From: Trichoplax adhaerens
Taxonomy: Eukaryota > Placozoa > Uniplacotomia > Trichoplacea > Trichoplacidae
Assembly: GCF_000150275.1 (NCBI RefSeq)
Contig: NW_002060963.1
Span: forward strand, 715,262-779,261
Reading direction: 5' to 3'
DNA: 64,000 nucleotides
Of this stretch, positions 42,901 through 56,031 are shown in pieces (the stretch's first letter is position 1; every line of letters starts with the position of its first letter). The position numbers and the translations under genes were made by a program. A model generated the notes under the pieces. The model saw nothing but the letters and a program-made list of their open reading frames with translations. It searched no databases and was not told the origin of the DNA.

Positions 42901-45820
42901 CTCCAAAATGAAAGAATTAATTTTATACTACGCGTTAAATATGTACACTTCGCTTCAATATATATTTCTTAAAGGTCAAAATATTTAATAAAGCAGTGCT
43001 AGATATTCATTTACTATAGTTTAAAACATTATGCTTAAGAAACGGCTTCCGAAATAATTTTTTCCAGAAATATATTTCGCAACTTACCAGCAATTTCTAT
43101 CAGTCTTTAAACATTGGGTATATTTAAAATTATTCTGATCGCATTGTGGAATATAGTGAGATAAAGTAAATGAATCTGGATTTCCTGTTTTGGTCGATGA
43201 TAACACGTAGGCAACATTATTGACTTCAATAATGCTTTTATTGTAAGTAGTAAAATGAGTATCTTGATAAGTTAACGATGAATGGCGTAAGGTTAAGCAG
43301 CCAGGAACTAGATTTGAGATGATGTAATGGTCGAAAGGAAATAGTTATTTTTAATATCATATTGACCAATATTAAAATTTATAAGTCTTATTTATTTGAT
43401 TAAATTTGCAAAGCTTTACTTCGTGTATAACATTGGACATTGTTTCCAAAGTTATCAAAAAATCCTACTGTGCAACTGCCGCAAGGGATAATCCTACACG
43501 ACAGATCTCTGCAAGTTACATCGCCGCTGCATTCGGAAATGTTACATTTAACTAGAGGTTTCTCAGGTGGGCAAACTATATAGATGGGTATATGGGTGTT
43601 GCATGTTAATAATGTGAAATATAAATGGAATTCACTTCAAGACAATTTTTAACGGTAAATATATTGTCGTATTCAGTAACACTTACCTAGATTTTGAGTT
43701 TTCTTGACAAAGTTTACATATTCCTTACTTTCTATAGGTACACCAATTATTAGTCAGTATAATTTTAACTATGGCCATTAATTAAATACCATTTTTTATC
43801 AAATATGATCATTTGTTATACTAGTACAATCTACTGATACGTATATAACTGATTAATATCCTTATAAAATTCGTATAGGAACATACGTATAGTTATCGCT
43901 TTTATGTGAGCCTTATCATGACTCAAAGCATCAATTTTTAACACTCGGTTAACAATACTGATTGCCAATATCATATTTCGAGTAAGGTAGGGTAAATAAC
44001 TAACTCATTCCCGCAAACAATGTAATTTCAACCACGTAATAATAGTATTCATATTTTGGCTAATAAAATCATTCATATATAAACGAGGAGGATATCGTAG
44101 GAGTATCTGTAAAGCGCAATCTTTCATACGTACAAAATTCGTTCTATATATGAAATAATATTTTTACCAGCTGTATTCGGGAATGTACATTTCCGACCGC
44201 AGTCTGTGAAGCAACATTTCTTGTCACCTACACAATCTGTGTCGGTTAAACAGTTATTGGAACAGGGATCATTATTGCCTGTCGTCCATGGAGCAGGACA
44301 AAATCCAGATTTTTGAGAATTGGCTATAAGTAATGAAAAATTGCAAGCTATCTTTGATTGATAGACTCGAGCTAGCATTTCAGAGCATGATATAGCACTC
44401 TACTTAATTACAAAATTTGTTAATTGCTAAATAAATAATCAAATCTGTATATACTATTAGAATATCACGTTACTTCTAACCTTTAACATTAGCACAAAGC
44501 GGTACGCCACGTATTCTAGTGCCAGAGATTTCATTGCCATAATTATCAACGCACCAGCATAGACCAAGTGTGTCCATACATTGAACTTTATCGTATGAAC
44601 CATCTCGCTGACATTTAGGCACAAAGACGCCAACAGTTAGGTTTTGATGGCTTTCTACGCTAGCTGCTTTATATGCGGCAAGTTGATGGCGTCTACATAA
44701 TGTATTACCTACATGAAATAGAATAAGATTAGAAGGAGAAGTGCTAAGTCGATATTTTCGTTACAACGGTTAGCATTTCACCTATAAGGCAAGTGCAAGT
44801 ATAACATCCATTATCATCTTTTGTGTATCCATTTGGGCACGGTTTAGGACAGTCAAACTTAATACACCCTGCAAAAATTGCACTGATGAAGTAATTCGTG
44901 CTCATAGCATTTCTTAATGATAAATATTAGCAATCTCAATTCTACGGATTGAATTAATTACTTGGAGAACAGTCACAAGTTCGGCAACCATTAGGATCTT
45001 TAACAACAGACGAACAACCAACTACAGTACACCGTAGGCGCGGACAGGTAGGAACTAAAGAAGAATTAGCAAGAAATGAAATAGAAATTTATAACATGTT
45101 ATAACATACCAGGATTACTGACAAGATTGTAAGGAAATGATAGTAGCCTACAACTCAGCTAAATTTTATGAGTAAAGCTGATTTTATGGCATCAATCATC
45201 ATAAAATCATTACCGTTAATACATCTCGGAACTAACGGGCAAGGTTCGCTTGTGCATGTTTGATTAGCAAGACGGCATTCTAGATTACATGGCTATAACA
45301 AGAGAAGTATTCTATAACTGCAATCTCACGTAATAAATTTGCAAAAGGAAACTGCCCTGTAGAATCATGTTTTAATAGTAGTTAAGGTGTTACTCAATAT
45401 TGCATTACTTCGCCAAAACATTGAGATGTTCTATTTTCATATTCTTTGCGAAAGGTCCGATCTAGGTATAATTAAAAAAGATGTTACTATACTATATAGA
45501 TAATTCATGGTTAAAGTTAAAGAATAAGGGATGATTTATTTACTGCTATTACTACATCGCTTACAGTCGTCTGTAATTGGTTCCGTACATTCCGTACCAC
45601 ATCCATTAGTGCAGCATTTTTTACTACCTGAACAATCACTATCGTTACCACATAATGCTACACACGACCCAGCGTTTTCGAATGTTCTTCCAGGGCACAT
45701 TCCTACTTCTAAACGTTTAAAGATTAGAAAGATAAATTTAATTATTAGCAAGCGATATGTTGAATTTTGATACTGTAATTGATACAACTTACTGGCATCG
45801 GCGCACAGCAATACTTGCGT
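36949..45820 (-). CDS. Type I membrane protein with WAP, antistasin-like and thyroglobulin type-1 repeats (5' end not found)
   Basis: A cysteine-rich extracellular protein, probably a membrane-anchored protease inhibitor (inferred from its modules). Modules in transcript order, approximate positions: end of a likely signal peptide (VLLCADA, 45820-45793); WAP at 45.7-45.57 kb (KKCCTNGCGTEC); three Cys-rich exons at 45.29, 45.06 and 44.87 kb, the last two antistasin-like; TY1 at 44.71-44.48 kb (GLCWCVDNYGNEI); WAP at 44.33-44.17 (KKCCFTDCGRKC); Cys-rich at 43.58-43.41; TY1 at 43.31-43.09 plus 42.57-42.53; TY1 at 41.87-41.62; WAP at 41.51-41.35 (YKCCLNGCGGTLC); Cys-rich at 40.91-40.68; TY1 at 40.41-40.23 plus 40.02-39.96; WAP at 39.77-39.6; TY1 at 39.21-38.98 (KYCWCVNIFGEI). 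Then comes a Cys-free ~100-aa region over four exons, a membrane helix (ISAIVAVSVTGSVGVIVIIF, ~37.4 kb), a basic tail (VVRKQTKKK) and a last exon 37008-36949 ending in TGA. TY1 repeats commonly inhibit cysteine proteases, WAP and antistasin domains serine proteases. Confidence 0.8.
38060..38350 (-). other. Membrane-proximal Cys-free region, possibly SEA-like
   Basis: The exons at about 38342-38282 and 38129-38061, continued at 37850-37747 and 37541-37382, read in frame as a Cys-free block. It contains ATLEFDAPFDSLTNVNDFVE, AFESVMSARFGIEP, INRISIHFHLMP and AGNLTVQFDD before the membrane helix. The alternation of strand and helix and the position next to the membrane recall SEA domains. No autoproteolysis motif (GSVVV type) is visible, so this assignment is tentative. 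Confidence 0.35.
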
Positions 45821-48687
45821 CTAGTTCGTTATGGGGGAAGAAAGGATATAAAATAGGGCATGTTAATGATGTAGCATAAAGACTGTAATAGCTATCGTAC
45901 AGTTACAATGTGTATCATACAGCTTCAAAAATGGATATCATATCGTCTATTCCATAGTATGGTGAGAATAATCAAGGAATGATTAAGGTAATTATTAATC
46001 TGCGAACTACAAGTATAAGAATTTTAACAGTTCGATATCGACCGACTTTATCAAAGACTTACGCCGTAAAGTAGAAAAACGAATAGCAACCGATGTCGAT
46101 ATCTCGTGGCCATATCTATCACGATTTCTTCGATGTTCCTAAAACCCTAAATTCTAAGAAATAGTCGTTAGCTGTAAATTATACGTAAAGGTACATTTTG
46201 CTACCTATCTACGGAACAAATATTAGCTTTATCTAATACCAATACTGGAACTACAGAAGAATGCAGTGTGTAATGAAGACGAAAGAGCATGCTTTACGTT
46301 TGTTACTAACATCAATTAATTTTTATATTATATCGCTGCCAATTTAAAATGTACGTGAATAAGATTTTTTTCTTTACAAGGAAATGTAATAATGAAAAAT
46401 GCAGATAGCTTTACCTCTTTTGTTAGGATTTAACAGATGATATTTTTTTACCCAATTTTAGCTGGACTATGCACTCTTGTATTTGTTATAGATCTTCTGG
46501 TTACGACTTGCTAATATGCCATGCATAACAGTTTCGATTAAAAATAATTTGAGGAGTCAGAAATTACCAGATCTCATCTTCAAACGGTATTTCATAATTA
46601 AATTACTAGTGAACATATGATTTACTGCAATTAGCTGCCATAGGCCTGTCACGAGCCGGCAATGATTAATTTAATTTCTTTTATTTCCCTGTTTATATTC
46701 TGATAGATTAAAGCTGCAAGTTATTGATTGCATCCATCAATTCGATAGCAGATAGCTAGTGTACATTTTTACAAATTATGCGCGCATCGAATGCAGCCTC
46801 TTGTAGATCTTATAATGAAATATGACAGTCTTCAATATAAATGTCGTGATGGTGCGAATAAATCAAATAATATGGATGGTATTGCATCCACCTCTGTGTG
46901 TAATTGCGGCGATCTACGCACAAATGTGCAAATTAATACTTATTGTCTATGTTGAATATTTCGTTGATTATCTACAACCTTAAATTACATTCTTATAGCT
47001 AGCTAATACCTTTACTACTTGAAAAGGTATAATTGACGCAAGATATTATACATAACACGCGGTTACAATTAATTATCAGCGTAAATATAAATTAGTGATT
47101 CTTCTACTATGGTTTTAATGATTTTAATTTTGCGACAGTCCGTAGTTCCCTTTGATTACGAATTTATTCCAAATTTTAAATTTTAATCAGAATAGAAATT
47201 AACAACTAAATTATAGTTTATATGGATATCATGATTGGATTTAACGATTAATAAGGTGAATTTATAATTGAAAATATAGTTTGGTTAACTTCACAAGTAA
47301 GGAGTATATTAGCTACTGGTTCTTAAGCAGCTATTTTATTTATACAAACTACAACAATATGCTAAGAAAGTTCAAATTTGCAAATCAGCGATTTGCTGTA
47401 CACTGTACACAGTTGATGGTGCCTATTTAGGATGATTATGATGAAAAGTCCAGTCAGAATACTAGTTTGAACGTGCATAGTGGAGTGAAATGCAGATCAT
47501 AGCCACGGAAAAATACCATACTATAATTAATTCTTCCCTGCATGACAGTAATCTCGGAAAGAAGTAGCATCCACCATACTGTAGGAATTATCACGAAGAA
47601 CCCCTTAACTCAAGTTTCATAACGAGTGTCCTCAACTCCTCATACCCATCATTACTGTATTTTGGATACCGTACTCAATCACTTCACTATACAGTACCGT
47701 CCATTTTTCATATTCTTGGTCAGCGACGTGTAGAAGAATTTCCTCTTACAAGTCCCTGACTTAGCTGCAACTGAAATATAGGCTCATGGAAGCATGGAGA
47801 CACTAAAATACTCGTAGGTCGAGTTTTAGGAGTCCATGATGAAAGATGAAAGTGATGACGAACTCGTTCATGGCAAGAGAGGGACAGGAAATGGCGCTAG
47901 GTGTGGTAAAAAATAGGCAGACAATTATTTTGCTGGTCATTTGAACTGAACCGTACGTCTGTAATGGGACGCTGTACTATTCCGTAATACAGTATGAGCT
48001 GGTCAACCAAAATGACATGACGTGCCCGGTGGTTCCGTTTCAGTTCGTTTGACCCATTTGGAAGAGGATGAGGACAGACGGACTAGCAGCAGCCGCAGTC
48101 GTGGAGTACCCAATAATGCGAGAGCTGATCATTTTTCTGGTCATTCTATAGTACAGTAGGCTACCCCAGAAACTCTATACAGTACTGTATTACAATGATA
48201 TCCATGGACAGGGTAGTGTATCGTTTCAGACATACGCTTCAATTGGAATGACTAGCAAAAACTAGTCTGGCCGCATTTTGACTCCAGTTGCACGTCCGTC
48301 CGTAGTACTGGTACCGTACTTGTACTCCAGTCGTATCACGTGTTCACCGTGGCCAGTAGAGTGACTTGACAAGGTAGTACCGTACCGTACCGTACTGGTC
48401 TTCCTTGTCTCTTGATACGATGGAGGCTATGAAGGGATTTTGCTATAGTGGCTTCTGAGGAAATGAGTAGGGCATGGAACAGCATACTGCCCTCTTCAAA
48501 TGGCAAACTGGTTCCCATCGGGTCCAGATCGGATCGTTTCCAATGGTAGAAGAGATCGAATGAACTTGGTTGCTTAGCTGTTAGGCCTAGACTTCGGCAA
48601 AATTAAGTATTTTGCTGAAATAAAATTGACTCTTAGGTTTTACTTGAGTATTAATAGTAGATAGTATTAGAGTGGTAGAAATTGAAT
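45821..48687. other. Intergenic, probably includes the unseen 5' exon of the WAP/TY1 gene
   Basis: The minus-strand exon ending in VLLCADA starts at 45820 after CTAG, so a start-codon exon must lie at higher coordinates; no hydrophobic leader with a good donor could be chosen. The right part (about 47.6-48.5 kb) is rich in TACAGTAC and GTACCGTACC strings and leads into the SRP9 gene. Confidence 0.45.
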
Positions 48688-50238
48688 ATGACTTACCTAG
48701 ATACATGGGAAGAATTTGCTGCTGCATCTGAAAGCTTGTATCAATCCGATGCGGTCAATGTGAGTATGGAGACTAACGATCCAGCAGGAGGATGAGCTCC
48801 TGTCAGTAGAGCTAAATGGCTTCTACTCTGTTTTACATAATGACTTTGCCTCTTATTTTCAGTGTAGAATACAATATCTTAACAGTAATAATGAGAATGT
48901 TATGATACGATGAATTACAATATTGCTGTGGAACAATATTCCGTGAGGAATACTCTACTTAGGAGTAGTGTAATATCATGAGAAAGGAAAGTAAACTACG
49001 TAACTACAGCGTTATTTAGATTGAACGCCCAATGCTTGCCTCGTTGACGAGCATCCTGTAGTGAGTAGAGAAGTGACAATTTTATGGTAAAACATAGGAT
49101 AGAGAAAATGCATGGAGATAATAGTATTATACTTACTGGAATGGTCAGTTGATAGTAACACTACTGCCTATAGTAGCGCTAAGAATGCATCGTCTTTCCA
49201 TTTCCGTAATAGCAGCCAAAACTGTCACTAAAGTCTTTAGGATTACTCCCAATCATGATCATTACTCAATCAATTTGAACTGTTACGGAATAAAAAATGT
49301 TCACAGGATCCATCGTTAGACTTTATATTACTGATATACGCAAAGTATTTCAAGAGTGAGATATGAAATTCCAATTGCGATATAAAGAATCTTACTTTTG
49401 GACTTTTGTCTGTCTGCACTGCAATAGCTACACCCTTTGAATTATGGTGATGCTAAGATTTGGGTTGAATTTAATTCAAGGATCGATATGCTCTCAATCA
49501 TATTTACTTAGCTTCTTTTACTGTATCCTGCTGCTTAATTATAGCAGATTAATCTAGTCTCAAAGTAGCTACCTAAATTAATAATGTTCAAGTATTGTTT
49601 GTCGCGATTATAAATTCTTTCAATCTTGACCGATTAGACTAACAGATCGATACTTGATTAATGTTGCTTTTAGTTTCGCTTTGTCTGGAAGTATCGTCAC
49701 AGCGATGGCAAACTTATAGCCAAGGCCACCAATAACAAAGTGGTAAGTGAATATATTATCACGCTTTTGGCGTTTACATTGGCTAAAGAAATCCAAACTA
49801 CTCTACAATATATAGCTTAATGCTAAATGTAAACTGACTCTCAGTATGGCCAAAATGGCGTCATTCTACTTCTGTACTGTTTGCACTACATTTTCAAATG
49901 AGGCAGTTCAATCTAGATAATTTATTGGCATTTGCAAACATTATATTTTATCAATAATTCATTAAGATACGAAATCGATAGTGATAATTATACCTGTTGT
50001 GAATGGCATCAAACATGCTGCTCTAGATGATCATATTGTTACAGTCAAAGCGGATTTGTGAAGTAAATTTTCTAATTTTGTCTTGTAATTTTTTAGGATA
50101 TCAATAGCATACTTCTGTACTAATATATCGCTCTCATGTTCAATCTAGTGCTTAAAATATCGAACCGATCAGATCCAGGATGTGAAAAAATTGGAAAAAT
50201 TAAGCAGTACTCTAATGAGACTAATGGTTTCAAAGTAA
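48688..50238 (+). CDS. SRP9: Signal recognition particle 9 kDa protein, 3 coding exons, 76 aa
   Basis: SRP9 pairs with SRP14 on the Alu domain of 7SL RNA and mediates translational pausing during co-translational targeting. Exons: 48688-48759 (MTYLDTWEEFAAASESLYQS, then DAVN), 49674-49742 (WKYRHSDGKLIAKATNNKV) and 50149-50238 (KYRTDQIQDVKKLEKLSSTL, then MRLMVSK and TAA). All introns are phase 0 with good donors (GTGAGT, GTAAGT). The matches to the human protein (TWEEF, KYRHSDG, KTDQAQDVKKIEKF, LMRLMV) run along its whole length. At 76 aa it is about ten residues shorter than human SRP9, lacking the variable C-terminal tail. The two long introns (0.9 and 0.4 kb) hold no other gene. Confidence 0.95.
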
Positions 50239-51454
50239 TTGGAAAGAGTTTAACTGTGCTGTTTCTATAAAATATACTTTTAATCAATACCGATTACGTC
50301 CAACTGCTAAGGAGATATCGATGCCAAAGTAATATTGGTTGATACTGAAATCAGCAAACAAATGTACAAATTGCCAATAGGTGATTTCATTTTTACCTTT
50401 TACGGTGTATAATATTGCCGTAATTGGGTTATCTACCAACTTGGTCTAACTCAATTCTTACTCGATGTGGATATCACAAACTGATCATGAACATTGTCAT
50501 TTTTGGTGTCATGCTACTGACTTATGTATTATTGTGAATTATGTTGCGGTACCAACTTGTTAAGCAAAGTTTGAACATCTGTAGCATTGGCTGTACCTAT
50601 GCAAATATTTTAATTTGCTTATTCTGTGCTAAAGATGTTTTAGATTTAGACTCATTAATAAAATTGCGTTAACACTCTTCATAAGCGAAGCTTTTAATTC
50701 GCCGTCAATGTCACGTAAATGTCTTATATTCTTTGATAAAAGTTATCTATGCTAGATTACATAATTCTGACACAAATTAATCTAACAGTAATTGACTTTA
50801 TTTACTGTATGAACTTATTATTCCAGCACGTAATTGTACAAAAACGTCCTATAAAGGTGCGAGTATCGCTCTATAGTCGACTCTTTTCTTAGTTGAATAT
50901 TTACATTATTTAAATAGCCTGAGTCGCAGTAAAGAAGACAGCGTATAAATTTTTAGAAAATGCCCAAGCTTTACAATGCATAGAAAAGTATATTCATAAA
51001 GCTGCATCGTGTACATATTTTACTCTTTACGGCAGTGGCGAGTGACAAAGACATTAAATTTGTAGGACTATTAACTAAACACAAAATTTATCAATATTGT
51101 GAATAAAATTATTTACAATCATGAAATTTAGTATCTATATTTAAACAGTTGAAAAACTTTTACTATGCAATCAAATTGCAGCAAATATTCAGTATTTACA
51201 AATACATGTCGTACATTAAGTAATACGTCGTAAAAGATGTGTTTTTATCAATTGGGTCAATAATTACAATATTATTTTCATCAAGTTACTAATAATTAAT
51301 CCGCATTTACTATAGCTGCATTCATATACTATAAAATTGATAATTTTAACTATCAATAGCTAAAGCAGCAAGCAGTATATCATTCATTCAATAGCAGCCT
51401 AGACCATCCAGTTGTATCTTCTTTTAATTGTTATTTTTTTCAGTACTACCACGC
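50239..51454. other. Intergenic between convergent SRP9 and aftiphilin genes
   Basis: AT-rich sequence with no recognised exon. It presumably holds the 3'UTRs of both neighbours. Confidence 0.5.
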
Positions 51455-54400
51455 TCATCCAGTAGTAGGTAGTGACGGGAAAGCGATAGTTTTACTTAGC
51501 ATAAAAGATAAATCAGGTAGTTTTGCAAGTATAGATTTTGCCTCATCACTTAAATTCTCATTACTCTCCGTACTACTATTGCGAACAAATGCGATAAAAT
51601 GCGCAGCATTGCTTTGCTCTTTCTTTTCTTTGACCGGAGTTTGAAGAGGAGAAATACCTAAATTTAATAGATCTTTTTCGTAAAGACCTGAAGAATAAAT
51701 AATAAAATAGTTAATGATACACGAGTATAGCACCAGGTAATTTTAATTAAAACGAATAATGCAACTTTACCTTTATCACCTACGGAGTCTTCCATTGTCA
51801 GTGAAAATATATCCATATATTTATTTTCTTTAGACTCTTCTGGAAAATTTCAATTCAGTCTGGAATTAGTACAACTTGGAGAATGCTCTTAATAATGCTA
51901 TAAACATGCAGTACTGTCTAAAAAAGCAAGCATTATATCGTGATAGAACTGATATATTATATACCGCGTTTGGTATTAACACTCTCTGAGGAGCTTTCAG
52001 TGATATTAAGGAAGTCAAAAACTGTAGTCGACGGATCTACAAATCAGTAAGAAGAGCGATAATTACAAAAAGTAATTTATACAATATAATAATCCATATT
52101 CGGTATTACTAATACTGTAGTATTGACTCAATAATACGAGAATGCAGCTTCAGTTATACTGCATAAATAGCACATTAATATACATTATATGCTCATTTTT
52201 TTGTATGTGTACTTACTAGACTTGATCATAGTGCTGGACGGCGTGGGTTTTCCAATCCCAGGCGACGACATTGCTCCTCCCTTACATTTTATAAATTATA
52301 ATAAGATCTTCAATCACGTACATTGTATCAAAAATAATGGCTTCTATTTCGTGAGCAAAAATATACGCTTTGAAGTGCAGTGATATCGTTTGCACAGATA
52401 GCGTACAATTATAACATCAAATAGCTACGAACCAGAAAGTCATCCAGCTCCCCAAAGGCATTACCAAAATTGTCTTGCATGCCAGCTTGTTTGTTTGGGT
52501 CCATCTTAATGGTCTATAGTGTTACATCAGATATAATACAAATTATTATTATATGCACACTTCTTGGAATAGATATTCTACAGGAGTATTATTGTGGGGC
52601 ATTACAAATAATGTTTGGTTAGTCATAAGAGTCTGCATTAATAAAGTTATATTAACCTTGGAGGCATTTAAACTTGCCGCAGTCTTACCAAATTTTTCGA
52701 AAAAAACAAGTAAGTTTGTTACAAAAATAGAAAATAGGCAATATAAAGTGCAATATTAATAAGAATACCAAGGCTTTTAGATCGACTCCGACAGAATTCA
52801 AAAGACTCTTTTGATTGCAGGAATCCGTCCATACAAAAGTATAATCTTGCTCCGTTTCGATGATAGTTTTCCACATTTTGCTACGTTTAAACATTGTGTT
52901 TACATTGAGTTACCATTTAAAGACAATATGCCCCATTCATTATAACGGAACCGACACACATGATTCTACAGTATATCTCCTATTAGCATATTGCCATAGC
53001 TATAAAAATATATTAAATATACTCTTACTTGCAGCGATTGCGATTATACAACTCTTTTTCTAATAATTGAAAATTTGAACCATTTACAATTTTATTATTT
53101 TTTGTTTGGAACGTTTGATTAACAGTCTCTTGGATAAGTGTAGAAGTGATATATGCAGGAGCCTATAATTAAGTGGAATAATGTAATGGGGTCATTCTTA
53201 GTACATTCAAGCTTCTTAAGTATATATTTTCATAACTAAAGATTATAAGCCATAAATTTAGAACGACATAATAATTTTTTTACCTTCATCGATAAATTAC
53301 TATTAGAATGTTGGGGTAATTTCGGTATACCAGGAGCTTTTGCTGTTGAGACATTGCTAAAGTTGCTTTTGTGCAAGCTTTTGTCTTGAATATTCTTAGT
53401 ACTACCGGGCGATTTAAATTCTCCAAATTCGCCAAAGTCGTCATCGTTAGGGTTGACTTTTGGTTTTTCATCCAATGTGTAATTTTGTGGCGTTTCAAAG
53501 TCACCAAAGTCGTCATCTTTAGGCAAGACTTTTGGTTTTTCATCCAATGTGTAATTTTGTGGCGTTTCAAAGTCACCAAAGTCATCATCTGCAGATAAGG
53601 TGTTTGGCTTTTCATTAATAGTGTTGTTATTTTGTGGAGTTTCAAAATCACCAAAATCGTCATCGTCATTAGTATGTCCCGCTGATGAAGAATTATCTTC
53701 AACAGTGGTAGTCGAAGGGTGTAAAGATTTAAAGTCCCCAAAGCCGTCTTCGCCAAAATCATTTGTTGCTGGTATATTAGCACTTTTTGCTGATTCTAAG
53801 TTATCAACTTTATTGCTATTATTTTGTTGCACCGACTTGAAATTTCTAAAATTGGCATAATCATCGGCATTCTTTGATGTAGCTATTTCAGTAGTATTTT
53901 GTTCTGTCGAACTGAAACCTTCAAAGTTAGCAAAGTCATCAGTATTACTTGGCGTATCGGCTACAGCCGTATTTTGTTGCGTCAACTTGGAATCTCCAAA
54001 ATTAGCAGAATCATCAGTATTACTTGATGTATCAACTGCAGTGGTATTTTGCTGCGGTGACTTGAAATCTCCAAAATTAGCAAAGTCATCGGTATTACTT
54101 GAGGTAGTAGTTACAGTAACGTTTTGTTCCATCGACTTGAAATCTCCAAAGTTAGCAAAGTCGTCAGTATTACTTGATACAGTAGTGTTTCGTTCCGTTG
54201 ACTTCAAATTTCCAAAGCTAGCAAAGTCATCAGTATTATTTGATGTAGTAGTTACAGCAGTGTTTTGGTCTGTCGACTTTAAATCACCAAAATTAGCAAA
54301 GTCATCCGTATCATTTGATGTAGTAGTTAGAGGAGTGTTTTGGTCTGTCGACTTGAAATCTCCAAAGTTAGTAAAATCATCAGCATTACTTGACGCAGTA

Positions 54401-56031
54401 GTTACAGTCGTGTTTTGTTCCATCGATTTAAAATCTCCAAAATGACCAGAATTATCGTCAGTTTTATCTATCAAAGCTAATTCTGATTTTTTAGAAACAG
54501 TTGGTTGCTGTACTAAATTAAAGTCACCGAAGTGATCAACACTATCTTCAGCTTGTTTTTCAGTAGCATTTGATTCCTTGGACTCCAATGGAATTACACC
54601 AGCTTTCAATTTATTTGACTGATCTAGATTCTTGTTGGTATTTAGTTGATTGATAGAATTTTGTGAATCAAGTGTGGAATTATCCGGGATGCGATTTTCG
54701 GTAAGAGTGTTCTCGTTATCTTGCCTATCCAATCTAGGATGAAATAAATCATCTTCATCGCCGTGTCTTTCAGTGACTGCTTGCTGAGTAAAATTAGCTT
54801 GAAATCCACTGTTAGTCGAAGCAGTATCAGTAGCATTGACATTGATCTTCTTTGTCTTTTCTTCAACAGTCGCATTACTCTTCTGATCTGAGTCCAGGTT
54901 GACAGTCTTCAAGCTAGCACCATCATTAGTACCAGATTCAGAGCTTGCAAAAGGATAATTCAAGGTTTCAGTTGCAGCATTGGTATCGATGACGCTATCA
55001 TTGATTTGGCCAATGGTGTCTGTATTTTCTTTGCTTTGTGTCATGATATCACTTTGCTCTTGCACCGATGGAAAAAGATTTGACGGCTTATAATTAGGAG
55101 ATGCAAATGCTGTATCAGGATAATCACTTTCAAAATCAGTTAACGTAGTAGGCCCAATATCCAGTGAATCTTGCCTATCCGTCAAATCATCTAATGGCGG
55201 TGGTGTATGTATATATGGTGGGGAGTCACTTTTACTTTCTGCCACTTTAGTATCCTCTTTAGCCGTTGTTGGTGAAGACAGCATTGAAAACTGGTCAAAG
55301 TTACTATTGTTATCCTTTTGCGTTTCAGGTTTCGAGCTACTGGGAAAAGTAGCTCCCCACTGCAAATCTTCATCATCCTCCCTCTCATAATCATTTGCTT
55401 TGCTACTAGTGGAAGGATTGCTGAAATCAGCTGCGAACCAATTACTTTCGCTTTGGTTGGTGGTATCGTTGGAGAATGATGCGAAAGCAGTAAAACCATC
55501 GCCAGCAGTATTACTCTCTGTCGAGAATGGAGGAGCATTGATTTGCTGCTTACTATCATCGTTGGAGAACGATGGAAAAGCCACAAAATCATCGCCAGCA
55601 GTAGTATTACTGTCAGGCAAGGATGGAGGAAGATGTGTTTCACTCTTGACATCTTTGTTCTCCACATTGTGGGTATTGGATTTTGCTCCTTTCTCCGTTC
55701 GATTCTCTTGATCGGATCGCAACTCAGTTTGATCGGTATGGCTGTTGACATCTCTCTCACCTTGAGGCTTTTGAAAATCAAACTGGGCTCCACTTAATAC
55801 ACTAGGAAAGGCAAAATCATCCTCATCACCGTATTCATTAGTAGTCAGAGGTGGAGGGCCATCGAAATCAGGTGGTGATGATGACAGCATATCCATAGCT
55901 GGTGGTGGACACTGTGACGCCTGTTTGACACCGATTGGATTGGTGGTGGAACTCTTGGTCTCAGTATGGAAACCACTTTGAAAAGAATCAAATTCATCAT
56001 CATTTTCGTCCATATTATCAATCATATCCAT
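51455..56031 (-). CDS. AFTPH: Aftiphilin homologue with an expanded FG[DE]F motif array, multi-exon
   Basis: Clathrin/AP-1 accessory protein of the trans-Golgi and endosomes. The first exon (56031-53284) is very large and encodes an acidic, disordered, Ser/Thr/Asn-rich region. It opens MDMIDNMDENDDEFDSF and then carries about 15 spaced motifs such as NFGDF, GFGDF, DDFGDFETPQ and FGEFGEF; this type binds the gamma-ear of AP-1 and the GAE domain of GGAs. Downstream exons: 53162-53029, 52880-52769 (YTFVWTDSCNQKSLLNSVGV, DLKAL; aligns with the vertebrate clathrin-binding-box segment), a small exon ending near 52662, about 52513-52433 (NAFGELDDFL), near 52.26-52.2 and 52.04-51.96, about 51.84-51.77, and the last exon (about 51690-51455), with NLSDEAKSILAKLPDLSFML matching the aftiphilin C-terminus. 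Order and C-terminal identity make the call firm; small-exon borders are approximate. Confidence 0.88.
53290..54560 (-). repeat. AFTPH: Coding repeat array of ~25-30-residue FGDF units
   Basis: Within the first aftiphilin exon a unit of the form NTDDFANFGDFKS-x-QNTT-V-T-T-SS recurs about ten times (53.9-54.5 kb on the plus map). A shorter DDDFGDFETPQN unit recurs three times (53.44-53.67 kb). Some units have decayed (NFEGF, NFRNF, SFGNL, NFGDS). The repetition also creates long antisense open frames. Confidence 0.85.

Noticed and set aside
53371-54445. Several plus-strand open frames with regularly repeated peptides
   Set aside because: They are the antisense of the FGDF repeat array in the aftiphilin exon; the coding repetition suppresses stops on the other strand.
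53286-55793. Minus-strand frames overlapping the 931-codon frame
   Set aside because: They are alternative frames of the same low-complexity repeat exon, with no similarity to any family.
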